Source: an uncultured Pseudomonadales bacterium
GTDB lineage: Bacteria > Pseudomonadota > Gammaproteobacteria > Pseudomonadales > Pseudohongiellaceae
Assembly (NCBI GenBank): GCA_905478195.1
Contig: CAJQHM010000037.1
Location: 1-64,000 of the forward strand
Direction: 5' to 3'
DNA length: 64,000 nucleotides
Part shown: in pieces, positions 55,548 to 64,000 of the stretch
Position numbering within the stretch: the stretch's first letter is position 1
Layout of the letters: every line of letters starts with the position of its first letter
Notes under the pieces: model-generated
What the model saw: the letters and a program-made list of their open reading frames with translations, nothing else
Database searches by the model: none
Told to the model about the DNA's origin: nothing
Position numbers and translations under genes: made by a program

Positions 55548-56164
55548 GACAACATCTCCTCTACTTTCTTCAACGCGGAGACAGTAATAATCACATTATC
55601 GAATCCGATCAGGCTAACAGGATCGATACCTGTAACATCCAGCACATCAACCTTGTGTAGATTGCGAGCCGCAAGATACAAATTCTTTTCTACTTGATCG
55701 GAAATAATTAGGACGTTATCTAATTCAAATTCTTTTAGCTTGCTAACGAGTGCCGCCGTCTTATGAGAATCCAGTGCAAATTCGTTAACAGCAAACAATC
55801 TGTCTTGACGAATGAGCTCAGACAGAATGCATTGCATCGCGCCGCGATACATTTTCTTATTTAGTTTTTTCGTGTGATCTGCAGGACGCGCAGCAAATGT
55901 AACACCGCCGCCGCGCCAGATTGGAGATCGAATGGTTCCAGCTCGAGCTCGGCCAGTACCCTTTTGACGCCAAGGCTTACGACCGCCTCCACGAACCTCA
56001 GATCGAGTTTTCTGCTTTACAGAACCCTGTCTGGCGCCAGCCATATAAGTCACTACAGTCTGATGGACTAGAGGCTCGTTATATTCCTTACCGAAGGACT
56101 CATCTGAGAGTGAAACTGTTTCTTTGCCCGTCTTCTTGCCGGGCAATGCAAGATTTAATTCCAT
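55544..56164 (-). CDS. rplD: 50S ribosomal protein L4
   Basis: 206 residues. [22 protein letters not shown] is the tunnel loop, and [21 protein letters not shown] follows. In E. coli L4 also autoregulates the S10 operon by attenuation in the leader. A terminator-like hairpin upstream of rplC (56926-56961) is a candidate site here. Confidence 0.97.
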   Translation of the reverse strand: MELNLALPGKKTGKETVSLSDESFGKEYNEPLVHQTVVTYMAGARQGSVKQKTRSEVRGGGRKPWRQKGTGRARAGTIRSPIWRGGGVTFAARPADHTKKLNKKMYRGAMQCILSELIRQDRLFAVNEFALDSHKTAALVSKLKEFELDNVLIISDQVEKNLYLAARNLHKVDVLDVTGIDPVSLIGFDNVIITVSALKKVEEMLS

Positions 56165-56167
56165 TGC

Positions 56168-56818
56168 TTACCCCTTAGCCTTAGTTTTAGTCTTGACGGC
56201 TGGACGAACGATTACATCTGAACCCGTAGCACCTGGCAGTGCACCTTTAATAAGAAGAAGATTGTTTTCCATATCGACTCTTATGATTTCTAGAGACTGA
56301 GTAGTATGTTTAACATTACCCATCTGACCTGCCATTTTCTTACCCTTCCATACTCGACCTGGTGTCTGACACTGGCCAATAGAGCCAGGAGCACGGTGAG
56401 ATAGAGAGTTACCGTGGGTGGCGTCCTGCATTTGGAAATTATGTCGCTTAACGCCGCCCTGAAAACCTTTACCTTTCGAAGTACCAGTTACGTCTACCAT
56501 CTGGCCAACTTCGAACTGATCAACCTTGATCTCGCTACCCATTTCGATCTCGGCAGTTTCGTCTGTGCGTAACTCCCAAAGACCAGAACCGGCTTCAGTG
56601 CTTGCCTTGGCGAAATGACCAGCCATACCCTTTGTCACACGCGAAGCACGACGCGATCCAGTAGTAACCTGAATAGCGCTATAGCCGTCAACATCGGGAG
56701 TTTTAACTTGCGTGACCCGGTTAGGCTGGACTTCCACAACCGTAACGGGGACAGATGTACCCTCTTCAGTGAAAACGCGGGTCATACCGCTTTTTCGACC
56801 GACTAAACCAATCGACAT
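56168..56818 (-). CDS. rplC: 50S ribosomal protein L3
   Basis: Start ATG 56818 ([20 protein letters not shown]), with GAGG upstream; the ORF track begins five codons early. The peptidyl-transferase loop [21 protein letters not shown] and [20 protein letters not shown] hold the PrmB-methylated Gln region. About 216 residues. It lies 193 bases after rpsJ, an unusually long gap holding an intrinsic terminator. Confidence 0.97.
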   Translation of the reverse strand: MSIGLVGRKSGMTRVFTEEGTSVPVTVVEVQPNRVTQVKTPDVDGYSAIQVTTGSRRASRVTKGMAGHFAKASTEAGSGLWELRTDETAEIEMGSEIKVDQFEVGQMVDVTGTSKGKGFQGGVKRHNFQMQDATHGNSLSHRAPGSIGQCQTPGRVWKGKKMAGQMGNVKHTTQSLEIIRVDMENNLLLIKGALPGATGSDVIVRPAVKTKTKAKG

Positions 56819-56884
56819 TATATTAGACCTCATCGTGCAAGGGGCTAAACCCGCTATGGCCGCTGACGCGTTACACTATGTTCG

Positions 56885-56901
56885 CTACCGCAGGGGTAGC
56901 A
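56885..56901 (-). other. Short hairpin in the rplC leader
   Basis: GCTACC and GGTAGC pair around a 5-base loop (CCTGC) between the attenuator-like hairpin and the rplC start. It may be part of the same folded leader RNA. Nothing more can be read from it. Confidence 0.4.
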
Positions 56902-56925
56902 GATATATCAGTGCGCCAAATCTTT

Positions 56926-56961
56926 AAAAAAAGGGCAAAGAGGACTGAATTGCTCTTTGCC
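56926..56961 (-). terminator. Intrinsic terminator or attenuator between rpsJ and rplC
   Basis: On the minus strand GGCAAAGAG and CTCTTTGCC form a perfect 9-bp stem with a 10-base loop, followed by CTTTTTTT. It lies 50 bases after the rpsJ stop and 107 bases before the rplC ATG, inside what is normally one operon. Essential genes lie downstream, so it must be partial, regulated, or followed by another promoter. Confidence 0.85.
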
Positions 56962-57011
56962 TGGTTATGTTTAACTTAATCTGATTAAACCGGATCCTTT
57001 CTAGGAAGCGA

Positions 57012-57323
57012 TTAACCTAAACTAATTTGTACTTCCACACCTGCCGCAAGATCTAGCTTCATCAAGGCATCAACCGTCTTCTCGGTTGGCTCAACGATGT
57101 CTAGCAATCGCTTGTGGGTGCGAATTTCATATTGGTCTCGCGCATCTTTGTTCACATGCGGTGAAACCAATATAGTAAATCGTTCCTTATTTGTTGGCAG
57201 TGGGATAGGTCCGCGAACCTGAGCGCCAGTGCGACGTGCAGTATCAACAATTTCTTGGGTAGATTGATCAATCAGACGGTGATCGAAGGCCTTAAGGCGG
57301 ATTCTGATTCGCTGATTTTGCAT
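57012..57323 (-). CDS. rpsJ: 30S ribosomal protein S10 (NusE)
   Basis: 103 residues. [44 protein letters not shown] and the end [16 protein letters not shown] are invariant. It is part of the 30S head and, as NusE, of antitermination complexes with NusB. Here it stands between a strong promoter upstream and a terminator hairpin downstream. Confidence 0.97.
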   Translation of the reverse strand: MQNQRIRIRLKAFDHRLIDQSTQEIVDTARRTGAQVRGPIPLPTNKERFTILVSPHVNKDARDQYEIRTHKRLLDIVEPTEKTVDALMKLDLAAGVEVQISLG

Positions 57324-57378
57324 CTACTTCGAGCTCCAAAAAATACTTAAATATTAATAAGTTATTGAACGTTTCTCT

Positions 57379-57402
57379 TTTAGCTATTAATTAATAGCTA
57401 AA
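57379..57402. promoter_or_regulatory. 24-bp perfect palindrome in the rpsJ leader
   Basis: TTTAGCTATTAA followed by its exact complement makes a 24-bp perfect palindrome. It lies about 13 bases downstream of the promoter -10 box, so it falls in the initially transcribed region. It could be an operator for a dimeric regulator or form an early AT-rich RNA hairpin. No family assignment is possible. Confidence 0.6.
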
Positions 57403-57414
57403 TAAGGGATGCGA

Positions 57415-57443
57415 ATCTTAAGGTTTTGACCCAATCCTGTCAA
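57415..57443 (-). promoter_or_regulatory. Near-consensus sigma70 promoter for rpsJ/S10 operon
   Basis: On the minus strand TTGACA (57443-57438) and TAAGAT (57420-57415) are separated by exactly 17 bases, with start expected near 57408. The leader to rpsJ is then about 85 bases. A perfect -35 box here suggests high expression, as expected of a ribosomal operon. Confidence 0.8.
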
Positions 57444-57670
57444 GGAATAACCGCCTGAACGCCGCTTTTTCTCTGACTTTAGGGCAGAATGAGCCTTCAG
57501 CCAAAACCCAAGCTCCAGAATTCTGATGTACTGCCGGCCTCACATCACCATTTAGGAACAATGGCCAGGCAGAACTATAAAGAAACCCTGAAAAGCAACT
57601 CAGCTCAAACTGAGAACAACCCCGTTTTCTTGGGCCTGCAGCGAACAATAATAGTGTAGCGTCTTTTCCA
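57444..57670. other. Gap between tuf and the rpsJ promoter, no gene
   Basis: About 230 bases. A minus-strand ORF of 76 codons (57418-57648) overlaps the promoter and has no motif, so I do not call it. A weak hairpin CTCAG/CTGAG is present, but no T-rich terminator. Confidence 0.5.
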
Positions 57671-57713
57671 TACGATGAAGCCAGCGTCCCTTTCGGGAAG
57701 CTGGGCTTCGTAT
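57671..57713 (-). other. Long imperfect hairpin just after tuf
   Basis: TACGAAGCCCAGC and GCTGGCTTCATCGTA arms flank CCCGAAAGGG, giving a long stem with small bulges, about 15 bases after the tuf stop. No T-run follows, so it is not a classical terminator. It may protect the tuf 3' end. Confidence 0.5.
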
Positions 57714-57727
57714 AATCGATTTTAGAT

Positions 57728-58921
57728 TTACTCGAAGATCTTGGCTACAACGCCCGCGCCTACTGTACGTCCACCCTCTCGGATAGCAAAGCGCAGACCT
57801 TCATCCATCGCGATTGGCGCTATCAGGGTCACAACCATATTCACGTTGTCACCTGGCATGACCATCTCAACGCCTTCTGGCAGCTCACATGCACCTGTCA
57901 CATCCGTAGTACGGAAGTAAAACTGCGGTCTGTAGCCCTTGAAGAATGGTGTGTGGCGTCCGCCTTCATCCTTGTTCAGGATATACACTTCAGCTTCAAA
58001 CTTCGTATGAGGTGTTACTGAGCCCGGCTTACCCAATACCTGGCCACGCTCAACGTCTTCACGCTTAGTACCACGCAGCAGAACACCAACGTTCTCGCCT
58101 GCACGGCCTTCGTCCAGCAACTTACGGAACATCTCAACACCAGTACAGACTGTCTTCTGTGTGTCTTTGATACCAACGATGTCCAATTCATCACCTACGT
58201 TTACAATTCCACGCTCAATACGGCCTGTTACAACAGTACCGCGACCGGAGATTGAGAATACGTCTTCGATTGGCATCAAGAATGGCTTCTCAACGTCACG
58301 AACCGGATCCGGGATGTAGCTGTCCAGTGTCTCAACAAGCTTCTGTACAGATGGCACACCGATATCAGAAGTATCGCCTTCCAACGCCTTAAGCGCAGAA
58401 CCGATGATGATGGGTGTGTCGTCACCCGGGAACTCGTATTGATCCAATAACTCACGGATCTCCATCTCTACCAATTCAAGCAATTCTTCGTCATCAACCA
58501 TGTCCGCTTTGTTCATGAACACAACGATGTAAGGTACGCCGACCTGCAATGACAACAGGATGTGCTCACGCGTCTGTGGCATAGGGCCGTCTGCGGCCGA
58601 ACAAACCAGGATAGCGCCGTCCATCTGCGCAGCACCTGTAATCATGTTCTTTACGTAGTCAGCGTGACCTGGACAGTCAACGTGTGCGTAGTGACGGTTA
58701 GGGGAATCGTATTCAACGTGAGACGTCGCGATTGTGATACCACGCTCTCTCTCTTCCGGCGCATTATCGATCTGGGCGAAATCACGTACTTCACCTGTGC
58801 CGAATACTTCCGCGCAAACCTTGGTCAAGGCCGCTGTTAACGTAGTCTTACCATGGTCAACGTGACCAATCGTACCTACGTTTACGTGTAATTTATTTCT
58901 TTCGAATTTTTCCTTCGCCAC
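57728..58921 (-). CDS. tuf: Elongation factor Tu
   Basis: 397 residues. G1 [15 protein letters not shown]3 [13 protein letters not shown]4 MNKADM and the domain 2-3 [21 protein letters not shown] are invariant. It delivers aminoacyl-tRNA to the ribosome. Only one tuf is in the window, and gammaproteobacteria often have a second elsewhere. It lies 55 bases after fusA. Confidence 0.97.
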   Translation of the reverse strand: MAKEKFERNKLHVNVGTIGHVDHGKTTLTAALTKVCAEVFGTGEVRDFAQIDNAPEERERGITIATSHVEYDSPNRHYAHVDCPGHADYVKNMITGAAQMDGAILVCSAADGPMPQTREHILLSLQVGVPYIVVFMNKADMVDDEELLELVEMEIRELLDQYEFPGDDTPIIIGSALKALEGDTSDIGVPSVQKLVETLDSYIPDPVRDVEKPFLMPIEDVFSISGRGTVVTGRIERGIVNVGDELDIVGIKDTQKTVCTGVEMFRKLLDEGRAGENVGVLLRGTKREDVERGQVLGKPGSVTPHTKFEAEVYILNKDEGGRHTPFFKGYRPQFYFRTTDVTGACELPEGVEMVMPGDNVNMVVTLIAPIAMDEGLRFAIREGGRTVGAGVVAKIFE

Positions 58922-58976
58922 AATAGCACCTCACTCAATACTTAATTTCTAAATTCAATGATAAGTCGTCTCGGTA

Positions 58977-61070
58977 TTAAGACGTCTGGTTAATAATTCC
59001 GTCAGCGATATTATTCGGCACAACCGCATACTTATCGAATTCCATCGTATAAGTAGCACGCCCCTGTGTCGCAGAACGGAGGTCAGTTGAATAGCCAAAC
59101 ATTTCAGCCAGTGGAACCTCAGCATTGATTACCTTGCCTGCCGCACTGTCTTCCATGCCTTGTACCATGCCACGACGACGGCTCAAGTCACCCATCACAT
59201 CACCCATATACTCTTCGGGGGATACAACTTCTACCTTCATCATCGGCTCGAGCAGGGCTGCATCGGCTTCGAGCGCGCCCTTCTTCAATGCCATAGAGCC
59301 GGCAATCTTAAAAGCCATCTCACTGGAATCCACATCATGGAAGGAACCATCGAAAAGAGTTACCTTCATTGCAAGCAGAGGGTAACCGGCAAGACAGCCG
59401 TTCTTCATTTGCTCCTGCACACCCTTGTCTACGGCTGGAATATATTCTCTTGGAATTGTTCCACCCACGATCTCGTTAACAAATTCGTATTCTGAATCTG
59501 GGTCAAGAGGCTCAAGCCTAAGCACTACGTGCCCGTACTGACCTCGACCACCTGATTGCTTAACGTGTTTACCTTCGACCTCAACAGATTTTCTAATCGT
59601 TTCACGATAGGCAACCTGCGGCTTACCAATATTTGCCTCGACTGAGAATTCACGACGCATTCTGTCTACGAGCACGTCTAGATGTAACTCACCCATGCCG
59701 GAGATGATTGTCTGGCCAGATTCTTCATCGGTCTCAACACGAAACGAGGGATCCTCCTGAGCGAGCTTGCCCAGAGCGATACCCATTTTTTCCTGATCCG
59801 CCTTGCTTCTTGGCTCAACTGCCACAGAGATTACCGGCTCAGGGAATTCCATCTTCTCTAACGTGATCACACGATCTATCGCACAAAGCGTCTCACCCGT
59901 TGTTACGTCTTTCAGGCCAATGGCCGCTGCGATATCGCCCGCAAGCACTTCTTTAATTTCTTCACGGGAGTTCGCATGCATCTGCACCATACGACCCACT
60001 CGCTCTTTCTTGGTCTTTATCGGGTTATATACCGAATCCCCTGAATTCAGGGCACCGGAATAGACGCGGAAGAAGGTAAGTGTTCCCACAAACGGATCCG
60101 TAGCAATCTTGAATGCCAATGCAGCGAAAGGCGCTTTATCATCGGCCTCACACAGTGTGGTAGTGCCGTCTTCCAGCATACCCTCGATAGCCTTCACTTC
60201 AGTAGGCGCGGGCATGTAGTCAATTACGGCATCAAGCACCGCTTGAACACCCTTGTTCTTGAACGCTGAGCCACACAGTGTAGGAACGATCTCGCTGGCC
60301 AGCGTACGCTCTCGAATAGCGGACATGATTTCTTCTTCAGGCAGGTCGCCGGTATTCAGGTACTTGTCCATTACTTCTTCGTTGGCCTCCGCTGCAGCTT
60401 CTAGCAAGGTTTCACGCCACTCGTCAGCTAGATCCTGCATGTCGGCCGGAATGTCTTCGTAGGCAAAAGTCGCTCCCTGGTCGTCTTCATTCCAGCGAAT
60501 CGCTTTCATCTTCACAAGGTCGATAACACCCTTGAATTCGTCCTCGGCACCGATAGCTAGTTGAAGAGGGATAGGGTTAGCACCTAAACGCTCTTTCATC
60601 TGCTTCACGACCATCAAGAAGTCAGCACCTGCGCGGTCCATCTTGTTTACGAATACCATGCGGGGAACTTCGTAGCGGTTGGCCTGACGCCATACTGTTT
60701 CAGTCTGAGGCTGAACGCCGGAAGAACCACATAGAACCACTACCGCACCATCCAGTACACGCAGTGAACGCTCTACTTCGATAGTGAAGTCAACGTGTCC
60801 CGGCGTGTCGATGATGTTGATACGGTGCTCATCGTATTGAGAGCCCATGCCGCTCCAGAAACAGGTAGTCGCAGCAGAGGTAATAGTAATACCTCGCTCC
60901 TGTTCCTGTTCCATCCAATCCATAGTGGCAGCGCCATCGTGTACCTCACCAATCTTATGTGAAATACCCGTATAGAATAGAACGCGCTCGGTAGTCGTCG
61001 TCTTGCCCGCATCTACGTGGGCAACAATTCCGATATTGCGATAGCGATCTAATGGATGTTTTCTGGCCAC
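58977..61070 (-). CDS. fusA: Elongation factor G
   Basis: 697 residues. G1 [19 protein letters not shown], switch [20 protein letters not shown]3 DTPGHVDF and the domain [22 protein letters not shown] are present. It drives translocation and, with RRF, ribosome recycling. It stands between rpsG and tuf in the str operon. Confidence 0.97.
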   Translation of the reverse strand: MARKHPLDRYRNIGIVAHVDAGKTTTTERVLFYTGISHKIGEVHDGAATMDWMEQEQERGITITSAATTCFWSGMGSQYDEHRINIIDTPGHVDFTIEVERSLRVLDGAVVVLCGSSGVQPQTETVWRQANRYEVPRMVFVNKMDRAGADFLMVVKQMKERLGANPIPLQLAIGAEDEFKGVIDLVKMKAIRWNEDDQGATFAYEDIPADMQDLADEWRETLLEAAAEANEEVMDKYLNTGDLPEEEIMSAIRERTLASEIVPTLCGSAFKNKGVQAVLDAVIDYMPAPTEVKAIEGMLEDGTTTLCEADDKAPFAALAFKIATDPFVGTLTFFRVYSGALNSGDSVYNPIKTKKERVGRMVQMHANSREEIKEVLAGDIAAAIGLKDVTTGETLCAIDRVITLEKMEFPEPVISVAVEPRSKADQEKMGIALGKLAQEDPSFRVETDEESGQTIISGMGELHLDVLVDRMRREFSVEANIGKPQVAYRETIRKSVEVEGKHVKQSGGRGQYGHVVLRLEPLDPDSEYEFVNEIVGGTIPREYIPAVDKGVQEQMKNGCLAGYPLLAMKVTLFDGSFHDVDSSEMAFKIAGSMALKKGALEADAALLEPMMKVEVVSPEEYMGDVMGDLSRRRGMVQGMEDSAAGKVINAEVPLAEMFGYSTDLRSATQGRATYTMEFDKYAVVPNNIADGIINQTS

Positions 61071-61131
61071 AGCTTATGCCTTAACTACAAATTAATTCGA
61101 TCTGGAACAGACTTCTCTACAAACCCATCGA

Positions 61132-61602
61132 TTAGAAGCGATAGTGTGAGAATGCTCGGTTGGCTTCTGCCATACGGTGGACGTCTTCACGCTTCTTAAC
61201 GGCGCTACCTTTGCCTTCAGCGGCATCGGAAATCTCACCAGCAAGACGCAAGGCCATAGATTTTTCACCACGCTTACGGGAATGCTCAACCAACCAACGC
61301 ATGGCTAGGGCATGGCGTCGCTCTGCACGGACTTCGACTGGCACCTGATAGGTTGCACCACCGACACGGCGAGATTTAACCTCCACCATAGGAGCAATAG
61401 CATCGAGTGCCTTCTCGAATGTTTCCAGGGGGTCGCCAGGAGTTCTCTCTGACACTGTATCTAGCGCACCATAGACGATGCGCTCGGCAACTGACTTCTT
61501 GCCGTCGACCATTACATGGTTCATGAATTTTGCGAGGGTTAAACTTCCGAATTTTGGATCCGGCAGGATTTCACGTTTTGCAACTACTCTTCTTCTTGGC
61601 AT
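61132..61602 (-). CDS. rpsG: 30S ribosomal protein S7
   Basis: 156 residues. [38 protein letters not shown] and [21 protein letters not shown] are typical. It nucleates assembly of the 30S head. In E. coli it represses the str operon by binding the rpsL-rpsG gap, which is 216 bases long here. Confidence 0.97.
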   Translation of the reverse strand: MPRRRVVAKREILPDPKFGSLTLAKFMNHVMVDGKKSVAERIVYGALDTVSERTPGDPLETFEKALDAIAPMVEVKSRRVGGATYQVPVEVRAERRHALAMRWLVEHSRKRGEKSMALRLAGEISDAAEGKGSAVKKREDVHRMAEANRAFSHYRF

Positions 61603-61818
61603 TTGAGACCTCTATGTTTATTCAGGTTGATCCAGGACTCTAAGCCGCCTTAAAAACGACTATTACCTGGCCTTACTCTCACCCATCGCTTTATTAAAGA
61701 GTCTCGATGAGGCGCGTATCCTTACGCTTGTAGAAGCCTTGCCAAGGAGATTAACCAGACAAAGCTATGACTCTATATTCTTGTACTTATGCTTACTGAA
61801 ACTTCTAAAACCGACTTC
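61603..61818 (-). promoter_or_regulatory. Long rpsL-rpsG intercistronic region, possible S7 control site
   Basis: 216 bases, about twice the E. coli spacing. A small hairpin GCGTA/TACGC lies at 61714-61727. In E. coli, S7 binds this gap to control rpsG and fusA translation; whether that holds here is inference, because I cannot match the structure by eye. Confidence 0.4.
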
Positions 61819-62190
61819 TTACTTAGGACGCTTGGTGCCGTACTTGGAACGGCTCTGCTTACGATCGGCAACGCCTGAAGTATCTAGGCTGCCACGAACC
61901 GTATGGTAGCGAACACCTGGAAGATCCTTAACACGACCGCCCCTGATCAGAACAACGGAGTGTTCCTGCAGGTTATGGCCTTCACCACCAATATAGGAAG
62001 ACACTTCAAAACCATTAACCAGACGCACACGACAAACCTTTCTCAAAGCCGAATTTGGCTTCTTTGGCGTAGTTGTGTAGACCCTTGTGCACACTCCACG
62101 CTTCTGAGGTGAACCTTGTAGCGCTGGTACGCCGCTTTTGACGATTTTGCTGCGTCGGGGCTTGCGTACTAATTGGTTAATTGTTGCCAT
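61819..62190 (-). CDS. rpsL: 30S ribosomal protein S12
   Basis: 123 residues. [38 protein letters not shown] and [20 protein letters not shown] are present. The residues linked to streptomycin resistance (Lys in KKPNS and RVKDLP) are wild type. AAGGA precedes the ATG. It opens the str operon. Confidence 0.97.
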   Translation of the reverse strand: MATINQLVRKPRRSKIVKSGVPALQGSPQKRGVCTRVYTTTPKKPNSALRKVCRVRLVNGFEVSSYIGGEGHNLQEHSVVLIRGGRVKDLPGVRYHTVRGSLDTSGVADRKQSRSKYGTKRPK

Positions 62191-62367
62191 GTTTTCCTTG
62201 AAACCTCTCGTTTTCGGGTTAACCCACGTTCTGATATCTCTGGCTCACTAATCTAAACCATCTTCATGGAGAGCTGGTAGAACTCTGCACATAAAAAATG
62301 GTTTCCCCTATCTTTGCTTATACCTAACCAAGATAATCACCTATTGTGACCAGAATAGCCGGAATAA

Positions 62368-62398
62368 AGGATGCGAGAGTTTAATGATCCCGCATCCT
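62368..62398 (-). terminator. Probable terminator after rpoC
   Basis: On the minus strand AGGATGCGGGA pairs with a matching TCTCGCATCCT arm (one mismatch) and is followed by TTTATT. It lies about 45 bases after the rpoC stop, separating the rpoBC operon from rpsL. The T-run is short, so it is moderately supported. Confidence 0.6.
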
Positions 62399-62443
62399 CT
62401 AGTCAACTATTTCCAGGCATTGCTGCCTGTCTGAGCTGGCTCT

Positions 62444-64000
62444 CTAGCCTTCAGCCTCGAGATTCAAGGCCTCACTCAATGCTGCTTCTACATCACTCGC
62501 ACTCACGGAATCTGAATTAAGCTTGTCCGCGTAGGCCTTCTTTCGAGCTGCGTGATACGCCAAACCCGTTCCTGCCGGGATAAGTCGTCCAACAACCACA
62601 TTTTCCTTCAAACCTCTGAGGAAATCGCGCTTACCAGTAACCGCCGCTTCTGTAAGAACACGCGTAGTCTCCTGGAATGAAGCCGCCGAGATAAAGGACT
62701 CAGTCGCCAGCGATGCCTTGGTAATGCCGAGAAGCATGCGCTCGAAACGTACTTCCTGCTTATCTTCTTCCCGCAGCTTGTCGTTCGCTTCAAGAATCTG
62801 CGTATACATTAGCTGCTCGCCCTTGATTAGCGCCGAATCGCCAGTATGCGTGACTTCGATCTTTCTGAGCATCTGTCTAACGATAACCTCAATGTGTTTG
62901 TCGTTAATTCTCACACCCTGCAATCGGTACACTTCCTGTACTTCGTTGACGATGTACTGAGCCAAGGCTTCAACACCCTTCAGGCGCAAGATATCGTGCG
63001 GTGCCGGTGGACCCTCTGAAACTACTTCACCCTTCTCGATGTATTCACCTTCGAACACAGTCATGGTGCGCCACTTTGGAATCAGCACTTCGTAGTGATC
63101 GGAGCCATCGATTGGATTTACACCATCTTTCGGTGTAATGACCAATCTGCGCTTTCCTTTCGTTTCCTTACCGAAGCTCACGGTGCCCGAAATTTCAGCC
63201 AAGATAGCTGGCTCCTTCGGTCTACGCGCTTCGAACAGATCCGCAACACGCGGCAGACCACCGGTGATGTCACGAGTCTTCGAACCTTCCTGAGGAATAC
63301 GCGCTACAACGTCACCGATATTTAGATCGACACCATCGTTGAGGCTCACGATCGCATTGGCTGGCAAGAAGTAGTGCGCAGGGTGGTTAGTGCCAGGCAG
63401 GCAAATTTCCTTGCCCTTCTTGTCCACTACCGTAATTCCCGGTCGCAATTCTTTCGCAGAGGCGGAGCGCTCGTTCGGGTCGATTACGGAAATACTGCTC
63501 AGACCGGTGATCTCATCCGTTTGTTCACGAACCGTGATTCCCTCTTCCATCGCAGCAAACGCTACCCTACCCGCCACTTCCGATACGATCGGATGCGTGT
63601 GCGGATCCCAGGTTGCGACGATCTGCCCTGCTTCAACGTCTGTCTTCTTGCCGACGGTGATTAATGCACCGTAAGGAAGCTTATAACGCTCGCGCTCGCG
63701 ACCGTTAACGTCGTCTACGATGAGCTCACCTGAGCGAGATACAACTACCAACTCGCCCTTGATGTTCTCAACCGTCTTCATATTATGTAAATGGATAGTA
63801 CCGGTATTCTTAACCTGTACGCTGTCAGATGCAGTGGCTCTAGATGCCGCACCACCGATGTGGAAGGTACGCATCGTAAGCTGTGTACCCGGCTCACCGA
63901 TTGACTGGGCAGCGATTACACCTACTGCCTCACCAACATTGGCAATGTGACCACGGGCCAGATCGCGACCGTAGCAGCTGCTGCAGATGCCGAAACGAGT
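62444..64000 (-). CDS. rpoC: RNA polymerase beta' subunit, C-terminal part (cut by window edge)
   Basis: The frame runs past the ORF-track start to the window edge, giving about 518 residues of a protein near 1,400. The upstream part reads [20 protein letters not shown], which holds zinc-ligand Cys, and then [20 protein letters not shown], the bridge-helix/trigger-loop region. The C-terminal part has [21 protein letters not shown] and [20 protein letters not shown]. It forms half of the polymerase active cleft. It lies upstream of rpsL as in other gammaproteobacteria. Confidence 0.97.
   Translation of the reverse strand, partial: TRFGICSSCYGRDLARGHIANVGEAVGVIAAQSIGEPGTQLTMRTFHIGGAASRATASDSVQVKNTGTIHLHNMKTVENIKGELVVVSRSGELIVDDVNGRERERYKLPYGALITVGKKTDVEAGQIVATWDPHTHPIVSEVAGRVAFAAMEEGITVREQTDEITGLSSISVIDPNERSASAKELRPGITVVDKKGKEICLPGTNHPAHYFLPANAIVSLNDGVDLNIGDVVARIPQEGSKTRDITGGLPRVADLFEARRPKEPAILAEISGTVSFGKETKGKRRLVITPKDGVNPIDGSDHYEVLIPKWRTMTVFEGEYIEKGEVVSEGPPAPHDILRLKGVEALAQYIVNEVQEVYRLQGVRINDKHIEVIVRQMLRKIEVTHTGDSALIKGEQLMYTQILEANDKLREEDKQEVRFERMLLGITKASLATESFISAASFQETTRVLTEAAVTGKRDFLRGLKENVVVGRLIPAGTGLAYHAARKKAYADKLNSDSVSASDVEAALSEALNLEAEG

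Noticed and set aside
57418-57648. 76-codon minus-strand ORF between tuf and rpsJ
   Set aside because: It overlaps the near-consensus promoter of the S10 operon and has no recognisable domain.
1-64000. CRISPR arrays, tRNA or rRNA genes, prophage or restriction systems
   Set aside because: I looked for repeat arrays, tRNA-like cloverleaf ends, integrase genes and methylase or restriction motifs and saw none that could be supported.

Overview
This window is chromosomal DNA of a gammaproteobacterium, probably a free-living aerobic marine-type heterotroph. The support is a complete ydbH-ynbE-ydbL operon, the gamma-type order rpoC-rpsL-rpsG-fusA-tuf-S10-spc-alpha, many secreted hydrolases, a SoxC-like molybdoenzyme with its cytochrome c, and a glycerol ABC importer. 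The exact genus cannot be fixed from sequence reading alone; an affiliation with the OMG/Cellvibrionales/Pseudohongiella-like groups is only a guess.

Region 1 (1-12.4 kb): the last 47 codons of a sensor histidine kinase; a methionine-rich exported protein with a strong terminator; the ydbH-ynbE-ydbL envelope lipid-transport operon; a CorA-type channel overlapping an MscS-type channel. Next comes a RimK-centred cluster: an AstE/AspA-like deacylase, a RimB-like zinc protease, a transglutaminase-like protein and a RimK ligase fused to a TrkA_C domain. A decayed zf-TFIIB pseudogene lies inside this cluster and an intact zf-TFIIB gene lies just outside it.

Region 2 (12.4-22.9 kb): mostly single genes for metabolism and secretion. 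They are a beta-lactamase-family serine hydrolase, an MHS-type MFS carrier, a DUF2214 membrane protein, a P1 peptidase, an exported methyltransferase-like protein, a SoxC-like oxidoreductase plus cytochrome c module, an SRPBCC protein and an exported alpha/beta hydrolase.

Region 3 (22.9-37.4 kb): glycerol use. The operon glpD-glpS-glpT-glpP-glpQ runs on the minus strand. A large TolB/PHP (CehA/McbA-like) exported hydrolase with its own terminator then interrupts it before glpU(DUF2160)-glpV. glpK is divergent from glpD and leads an operon that ends with a histidine phosphatase-type gene, a DUF1499 gene and lspA.

Region 4 (37.4-43.1 kb): an orphan C-terminal pilin fragment, a PilB/GspE-like ATPase with four tandem N-terminal repeats and a probable 5' frameshift, an EamA transporter and a class V aminotransferase.

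Region 5 (43.1-64 kb): the ribosomal superoperon on the minus strand, from the 3' part of rpoC through rpsL, rpsG, fusA, tuf, rpsJ and the S10, spc and alpha genes to rplQ, closed by a terminator. rpmJ, too short for the ORF track, is present. Regulatory structure is unusually visible here. There is a near-consensus promoter and a 24-bp perfect palindrome upstream of rpsJ, an intrinsic terminator/attenuator between rpsJ and rplC, and a 73-bp REP/MITE-like inverted repeat inserted between rpsM and rpsK. L5 and L15 carry low-complexity Ala/Glu/Lys C-terminal tails.
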